Below the pieces are notes generated by a model. It had not been told where the DNA came from. It saw only the letters and a list, made by a program, of their open reading frames with translations, and searched no databases. A stretch of 64,000 bases of DNA from Zygnema cylindricum. Taxonomy: Eukaryota; Streptophyta; Zygnematophyceae; Zygnematales; Zygnemataceae. The first letter of the stretch is position 1, and the number at the start of each line of letters is the position of its first letter. Shown piece after piece: positions 58,401-64,000 of this stretch. The stretch lies in assembly GCA_037447655.1 (NCBI GenBank), contig JBBHKE010001968.1, positions 1-64,000 on the forward strand, given 5' to 3'. The position numbers and the translations under genes are program-made.

Positions 58401-58440
58401 TTCAACTAACCGCGTTTCTGGATGTGTGGGACCTACGTAG
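52278..58440 (+). CDS. tail B: papain C-half, EGF x2, LysM x3, Cys-rich end (8 exons)
   Basis: Eight exons on the plus strand with GT-AG borders and one continuous frame: 52,278-52,491; 53,719-53,874; 54,702-54,842; 55,091-55,218; 55,770-55,865; 56,211-56,345; 57,604-57,786; 58,180-58,440 (stop TAG). 437 residues: second half of a C1A papain-like peptidase (residues 1-71, catalytic His19 and Asn39), EGF-like 1 (72-123), EGF-like 2 (124-170), LysM 1-3 (about 175-350), Cys-rich end (351-437). No start codon, signal peptide or catalytic Cys exists upstream. The 330 bp before exon 1 back to the GA tract hold only ATT-rich sequence. The first exon is phase 0 and completes the protease begun by head exon 8 on the opposite strand. 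Likely a secreted protein binding N-acetylglucosamine polymers. Confidence 0.8.
53719..53874 (+). CDS. tail B exon 2: EGF-like module 1
   Basis: 52 codons, phases 1-1, acceptor TTGGTGCAG, donor GTAAGT. Six Cys with INPCGSGTC, a Ser/Thr-rich insert, then YTCKCPNGY. Confidence 0.85.
54702..54842 (+). CDS. tail B exon 3: EGF-like module 2
   Basis: 47 codons, phases 1-1, acceptor TTGCGCAG, donor GTGAGT. Six Cys with FNPCGAGTC then YHCVCFLGY. Confidence 0.85.
55091..55218 (+). CDS. tail B exon 4: LysM 1, first half
   Basis: Phase 1 to 0, acceptor TTTCGCAG, GT donor GTTGGC. Encodes [20 protein letters not shown] then [10 protein letters not shown], a textbook LysM first half. Confidence 0.85.
55770..55865 (+). 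CDS. tail B exon 5: LysM 1 end and LysM 2 start
   Basis: 32 codons, phase 0-0, acceptor CTATGTAG, donor [20 protein letters not shown] closes LysM 1, and CKVLYSIQK opens LysM 2. Confidence 0.82.
56211..56345 (+). CDS. tail B exon 6: LysM 2
   Basis: 45 codons, phase 0-0, acceptor TTCTATCCAG, donor [29 protein letters not shown] and GIQPGQQ, the last continued in the next exon as VCI. The GQ-VCI end is characteristic of LysM. Confidence 0.85.
57604..57786 (+). CDS. tail B exon 7: LysM 3 (divergent)
   Basis: 61 codons, phase 0-0, acceptor CTTGTGCAG, donor GTAAAA. Starts VCIQRGTPD, then a LysM-like unit ([37 protein letters not shown]) whose GD turn is replaced. The end GQT-VCV again crosses the intron. 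Confidence 0.75.
57955..58110 (+). repeat. GA purine-rich tract in last intron of tail B
   Basis: GAGAGA then GGGAGA-type purine run between exons 7 and 8, of the same kind as the tracts at 38.8 and 51.7 kb. Confidence 0.85.
58180..58440 (+). CDS. tail B exon 8: Cys-rich C-terminus
   Basis: 87 codons including stop TAG, acceptor GTTTTTGCAG. Basic, about ten Cys, with [30 protein letters not shown] and [11 protein letters not shown]. Paralogous to exon 32,356-32,571. No known family recognised. Confidence 0.75.
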   Translation, partial: VCVAYQISPPLACKRSYRWKRSDSCNSVISSFCGARSRMTWRKCMGGGAGFCVGTGSSWSVGRIICPKTCRKRGSTNRVSGCVGPT

Positions 58441-61400
58441 TGTTTTTTGTCGGTTTTTTCTCTGTGTTTTGTCGTTTTGTTTTGTCGTTTTATTTTGTCG
58501 TTTTTGACAACATTTTCACGACATCTCGACTTGATTTTGGCGGTACGAGGATTTTATTTCGGCAGTTAATTCCCATTGAAGAGGATATAAACCGGTGTAA
58601 AATAGGAAGTATGCAATAATGCTCTGTAGAATTCAATATGGTTAATTTGACGCTAAACGTTTCCGGTTTGCCACCTTCGCCGGCTTTGTTTTCAAAGTCT
58701 TATGGGGTAGACTAGAATTTATATTCTATCAATGAGAAGGTAAAATGGATTTAAGGCGGACTAATAGAGGTTATCACACTACCAACTTTTTATCCTCGTT
58801 TTGATAATCCAACAATTCCGTACAGTTTTTTAAGCCAATTTTACTTGTGGTTCACCTTGAAATTGTAAGATTCACCCTCGACATCAGGGCAAATTACTTC
58901 AATGTAATTTCGCTAAAAGGGTAAACCTCCTCTTTCGTCTGTTACGGTAATTGTCCGTTTCCGTGTGGCAGTTCAACGGGTTTGCAATAACTGAACTGAA
59001 GGCAAACTGGCGACCACATATTGAATTCTCCGTCATAATAATATAAGGGTAAATATTTACAAGGACCATTGGGATTTGAATGGCTTTAGATATTTTGATA
59101 AAACCGCTGAAATCATTTCCTGTACCATACATGTCACCCGTATAAAACAGTTTTAGTACGCATTTATGAAACCGTATGTTTGAGGGGCACCTTGAAGTAC
59201 CTTTGACTTAATTGAAGGTCCTAGAATGTATATACTTATATGGCGACCTAGAATGGTGTTCTTTTTTGAAAAAAAAGCCCTTTTGAAAATAGACAAATTT
59301 ATCTTGGATTTTACAAGTGTGGGTGTTTGATGCTTGAATTTCGATGTTAGATATGTGGTATTTGGTTTTTTAAAAATATTTATGTTTGGAATTTGATGTT
59401 TGATGCAAATTGCTTGAATTTCATTGCTTCTTTTTGTTTTTTTGCCTTTCTTTTTTTTTCTCCCATTATCGTACTATTTTTGCTTTTTTGTTTTTTATTT
59501 TTTGTTTTTTTGTAATTATTCTTGCTATTGTTTTTTTCTAATGTCTTATGTTCGAATTTAATGTTTAGTACTACTGTTTGAATCTCAATCCGATGTCGAA
59601 TGGTTTAATTTGATATCAAGATATTAAATGCTTACATGTTCAAATGTTCAATGTTTCTATGTTGGATAATTGAAAACCTTAGATGTTTTCCCTTAGAAGG
59701 TTGATTCCTTAATAAAAATGGAAAAAAATGTGCGTGATAACTACATCCCGAAAACGAAATAAACCCAAAAAAAAGTAAAGTGAGGAGAGAGGAGAGCGTC
59801 TAAAGGAGATAGGCAAAAAGCGTAAAGGAATGGAGGTGTGGAGGGGTGTTGAACATGAAAGAGAATGGAAATGAGAGAAAAATAGAAAGCGAAGAATTTT
59901 ATCAGAAATGGCAATTCAATTTTAGAATCAAAGTAGCCATGCAGTTCCATTTTGTCTCCATATAGTTGACATCACCAACTAAGCATTTGTCATTTGCGTA
60001 CATTTCTTTGTCCCAATGTAGTTGGCGCAGTCTCACCAACAAAGCATCTGGCCTTTGAACACTTTTTGTTAGAAAAGCGCTTAAAAGCTCGCGGTGAGAA
60101 ATGAATTTCACACTAAAGTTTGTACAAAATGTAGTCACAAATTTTTGATATGGTTTAATGGTCATCATAATTTTATGCACGGAGACTGGTCGAGCCCATT
60201 CACTTGTGGGTCCTAGAGGGAATAAGCGTAAATAGGAAAAGTTTCTGAAAGTTGTAGCTTACCTCGATTCTACAGTGGTTGGCCGACTTGCTTGCCTCGA
60301 TTCCACAGTGGTTGTTCGACTCCTCATATACGGAAAATAAGTGTCGGTACTTCTTATGTGTGCAGACAAGGGTTAGAAAAATGCAAAAAAAAATAAAACC
60401 CACCCTACCATATGCCTTGTCCTTTGTAGAGCGCTAGGGTAGCATGATGCCTCGGTTTCCCAAATCTTATGTCTTCGATGGAAGTGAATGGGCCAACCCG
60501 TTATTCTCCACCCGAAAGGAAGTTGAGACCTACCATTTAGATCACTGCTGATGCACCAGTAAGTGCTTCATGTAGGTACTTTTGAGGATTAACTATATGA
60601 GTATCATAGAGACTCTATTCCAAGGCCATTTGCTAACCTGCTTTAACAAACCATTGAGCGTCCCAATTAAGTCCGCCTGACCATACAACTCTCGCATACT
60701 GACCCAAACCAAACAGAGCTGAAGGATGAAACTCAACTGTATCTTAAACTCTTACGCCTTGCATTCCCCAAAAGATGGATTTCCAGCCATTCAAAACCAC
60801 TCCACGTTCATCCCTCAACTTCCCACAATAGAAGCACAATAATGCCAACTCAAATGCATAAGTTGAGCAAGGATTCTCAAAACAAGCGAGATGGGATGCA
60901 CGCTGAAGTATTTCTTAGTTATGTGAACTCAACTGTACTACACAAAAGCCTTGTGTAAACCAATCCTCCTAGGTTATACTACCTAAGTTCTCAAAGTATA
61001 CACAGAGGATGCTTAGCCTTATCACATCTGAGCAGTACCTTAAACCGATGGGTTGAGCAGTACCTTACACCGGTGGGTTGAGGCTGGGTCAAAGTTATTT
61101 TCCTCATGGTGTCCTTTCCTACCTAAAACTAATGCATGGACGTCAAGTAAACCAATTTTCCCTTGGTCAATAACCAATGAAAGACCTCTAGAGCCACTTC
61201 CATTCTAGGTTAAAGGGGCTAGACCTCCGAGAATACTACTATAGTACACGACACTTACAATGCTTGTTGGCCAAAGCACCTTGAGACAATGACACTTGTA
61301 CTTGACCGAAACTCCAAGGCCGAAACACTACATAACGAAAAAAGTAACAACCACCAAGACCTAGCGTAAAACGAATAAATAAAAGTCACGGACTGAAGAC

Positions 61401-61550
61401 GCGAACGCGATATACCCACCAGTTCACCGAACCGCAGATTCCAAAGATTCCACAAAAAAATAGTTTTATCAAATATATTTTGGGTTCAATGGTGGTAATT
61501 AAGGGTCACTAGGTTAGCGTGGTATCTAGTGCTTTCCGTAGTTGAGTATA
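58441..61550. other. no gene recognised
   Basis: AT-rich sequence with T-rich runs (59,440-59,540). Short open frames on both strands have no recognisable motif and no consistent splice framework. 60,400-61,450 is of more even base composition, as in an old transposon, but no protein or terminal repeat could be identified. Confidence 0.5.
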
Positions 61551-61772
61551 CTACACCGTCGATCGTATTTAGCGTTTATGTTTTTTTTTCTCTTAAAACA
61601 TCTTTTCTTCGTACATACATGTCAGATTGTGGATCTGACGGTTGCGATTGAAAGGTTGTATTCTCAGCTTACGAATGGCGGTTTTAAATTCAAAATTGGA
61701 CAAATGTGTACGGAGATAAGATGTTTTCAGTGGCGAAAAAAACATACACGCTAAATACGATCGACGGTGTAG
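61551..61772. repeat. 222-bp unit with 37-bp inverted ends
   Basis: Arms 61,551-61,587 and 61,736-61,772 are inverted copies with one mismatch in 37 (start CTACACCGTCGATCG), around a 148-bp spacer. It could be a small DNA transposon or a long hairpin. Confidence 0.8.
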
Positions 61773-62474
61773 TTGCGTATGGTACCCAATACTAAAGAAC
61801 GTGGAGCATCTACAAATTACAATACTCTCGCGTTTGGTTGGCGAAGTTTTGTACGATGTGATGTGACGAAGAGTTTATGATATCGTACTTTTGAAAAGTT
61901 ACGAATGAGGCGGGATTTCCATCAAAAGGTGCTAGTAATTGTACGGACACATTTACATTGTTTTTTAGGACTACTGTAGTCCATCAGGTCGTGCCAGGTC
62001 GTGCCAGTAAAGAGTGTGCCCATGTGTTACACTAAATAGTTTTTTTGTCGTTTTGATCCAAAACTCAATCCTCAACGAGAAAAACATTTGTCGTACCAAA
62101 AAATGCTTTTACCACTGTATGGTGAAAGTCAACTTGTTGTAGATTTTTGTCGTTTTAGTACTCAGGGTGAAGTTCCATTAGGGAAAAAATGTCGTTGTTT
62201 ACTGAAAGTCGTACTGTTTTGTACAATGTTGTACCAAAAAAAAAATGTTAGAAAAACAAGCCTACCGAATGAGTGATTTGATTCTCCACGTTTATGGGCG
62301 TAAACTTGGACCGTCGGATGCAGAATCAGATACGCCATCGGCTGAACCTTTCAGTTCGCAACAAGTGACCAGGAGTAGGTCAATTCTAAGCGCCTGAACG
62401 TATGGTATCGTGCCTCGTGGAAAAGTGAACAAATATCCACGACGACCGCGAGACCAGTTAGGTTCACGTCGCAT

Positions 62475-62843
62475 ATGACACGTGCCTTCCGCCAGAGAGG
62501 ATGCGAGGCCATTGGAAGCAGCAATAAAATATTTGATGGAGGATATTATTTCACGCGTCTGTTGCCATCTAAAACTATTCTTACATTTTGGTACGCTTTT
62601 ACAAATCTTAAGTTTCGTCCGCCTGTACAGATTTCATTCAATACGCCGTACGAGTCACTTTTCACCTTCGTTGGTACAAATATGTGGTCACACTTTGCTG
62701 TCAAAGATTCTTTAAAGATTAGCAGAATCTTATTTATCTCCTACGTGGTTCCAATCAAAGTGTGCCACGCAAATAAATTGTCGGTTACTGACCCGACAGA
62801 ATGGAGCGATGGCTTCAGTAAACATAATTTTGATGTTTATTGA
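62475..62843 (+). other. unidentified repeat-borne reading frame
   Basis: An open frame of 122 codons that I do not recognise. It shares KI(F/S)DGGY, LLPS and NL(K/R)F-P with the frame at 3,505-3,837 on the other strand. Probably part of one dispersed repeat together with 63,805-63,892. Confidence 0.35.
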
Positions 62844-63588
62844 GAACGCCTAATGGAACATCGCTCTCAGTTTGGCTTTTTAATCTTTTCGACCCACGAG
62901 CACGCGCATCCAGCTTATCAAAAAACTTTATAACTTTAACAAAATTCACCTCGCGAGGTGATTCTAATTAAAGTACAACGAATATTAAAAGTCTAAGGAC
63001 ATGCTAGTTGAAAGTGATTTTTTTTGTAAGAGAACCCTAAAAGTACACATAGTTTGTTTTATTGCCCGTCACACGCATGTATGAAAAAAAAAATTGCGGG
63101 GGATCCCTCCCTTACTCTTTCATTCATGGGTCCTTCGCAAAAGTCAACGCCGTCATCGCCTCTCCACCTCCCTCTCACACTGCGTTCCTTAAATGAACCA
63201 TGACAATATTGGGGTGAAATGAAAGAGCTCTATTTAAAAAAAGGGAATTGAGATGAAAAAAGGGAATTGATCATGGCAGTGGCTATTTTGGTTGCGCGTA
63301 GTCACTTACGTCACTTTGTCAAAGGTTGTACAATTAAAGTACACATTGGTACTAAGTTAAATAACTTTGAGTTTAAATTTGACGGTTAATCGGTTGAGAA
63401 GCTTTGACTTTCAAAATTTTGTCACAACCGGTTAAAAATTTTGTCGCGCTTGTGAACGTCGACCGTCATAACAAAACTAACAATTCACACGGCCGCCCAA
63501 TATTTCCTGTAACAAAACTTTGGCAACCACATGTAAATAAAAGTGTTGCGCACAGTCACTTTCTCACTTTAAGTGAGTTTCACTTCGA

Positions 63589-63787
<199 letters not shown>

Positions 63788-63804
63788 TAAATATGCATAT
63801 ATGT

Positions 63805-63892
63805 CATAGTTCAAAAATAGGTGAAAGTAGGCCCATACAATATGCCTATTGTACGCAAAACATACACTATGGCCTTAAGACCCATATTGTAT
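63805..63892 (+). repeat. dispersed repeat, copy of 3,409-3,496
   Basis: About 78 of 88 bases match the reverse complement of 3,409-3,496. Weaker similarity appears to continue toward the window end (ACATTCGGAC versus ACATTCAGAC). Confidence 0.7.
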
Positions 63893-64000
63893 TGGTCGCA
63901 AAATGAAAAATAATAGTAACAGGGTTGAGTTGCGCATCGATCGATAGAGAATTAAACGTCATGTCTAAATTTTGAAAAACATTCGGACAAATTTTTATTT

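Noticed and set aside
58899-59132. Minus-strand frame of 77 codons, with an alternative frame containing three Cys
   Set aside because: Interrupted by a stop, no splice borders in phase with a neighbour, no recognisable module.
59741-60403. Three minus-strand frames of 67-92 codons
   Set aside because: No motif, no splice support, average AT-rich composition.

Overview
The window is eukaryotic, repeat-rich and AT-rich. Its genes are split by canonical GT-AG introns. Several Ty1/copia LTR retrotransposons carry a primer-binding site matching the anticodon arm of initiator tRNA-Met. L-type lectin, Cys-containing LysM, F5/8C (F-type lectin-like), PAN/apple and EGF modules together, with abundant copia elements, suggest a green-lineage organism such as a streptophyte alga. 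That placement is an inference with low confidence. A 10-N gap at 11,008-11,017 shows this is a draft scaffold.

Positions 1-30.2 kb are mostly retrotransposons. A copia element on the minus strand (A) runs off the left edge. A plus-strand copia element (Q, 4,111-14,824) was split in its protease region by a ~530-bp DNA element with inverted ends (6,405-6,645 plus 13,221-13,517). That element was itself split by a minus-strand copia element (D, 6,646-13,220) with a perfect 5-bp target duplication, CGCAC. Copia B (minus, 14,825-21,292) abuts the end of Q. Copia C (plus, 23,945-30,156) follows after tandem repeats. All coding regions in these elements carry stops, frameshifts or deletions.

Positions 32.3-58.5 kb hold the interesting host genes, which I reconstructed exon by exon. 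A 'head' on the minus strand (51,631 to 41,728) encodes a signal peptide, an F5/8C (F-type lectin-like) domain, a PAN/apple domain, an L-type (legume) lectin, a short unknown module and the N-terminal half of a papain-like cysteine protease with the catalytic Gln and Cys. A 'tail B' on the plus strand (52,278 to 58,440) encodes the missing half of a papain-like protease (catalytic His and Asn), two EGF-like modules, three LysM repeats and a Cys-rich end. A paralogous 'tail A' on the minus strand (38,744 to 32,356) has EGF, three LysM and a Cys-rich end but no protease exon.

The last head exon and the first tail-B exon are both phase 0 and meet exactly within the papain fold, whereas head to tail A is out of phase. 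The parsimonious reading is that a ~10-kb inversion (real or an assembly error) between purine-rich GA tracts split one large secreted lectin-protease-LysM gene. Joined in order, it would encode about 1,150 residues. Nearly all inter-module introns are phase 1, the signature of exon shuffling.

From 58.5 kb to the end I recognise no gene. There is a 37-bp inverted repeat (61.55-61.77 kb), a dispersed repeat related to one at 3.4-3.8 kb, and a long AT microsatellite.
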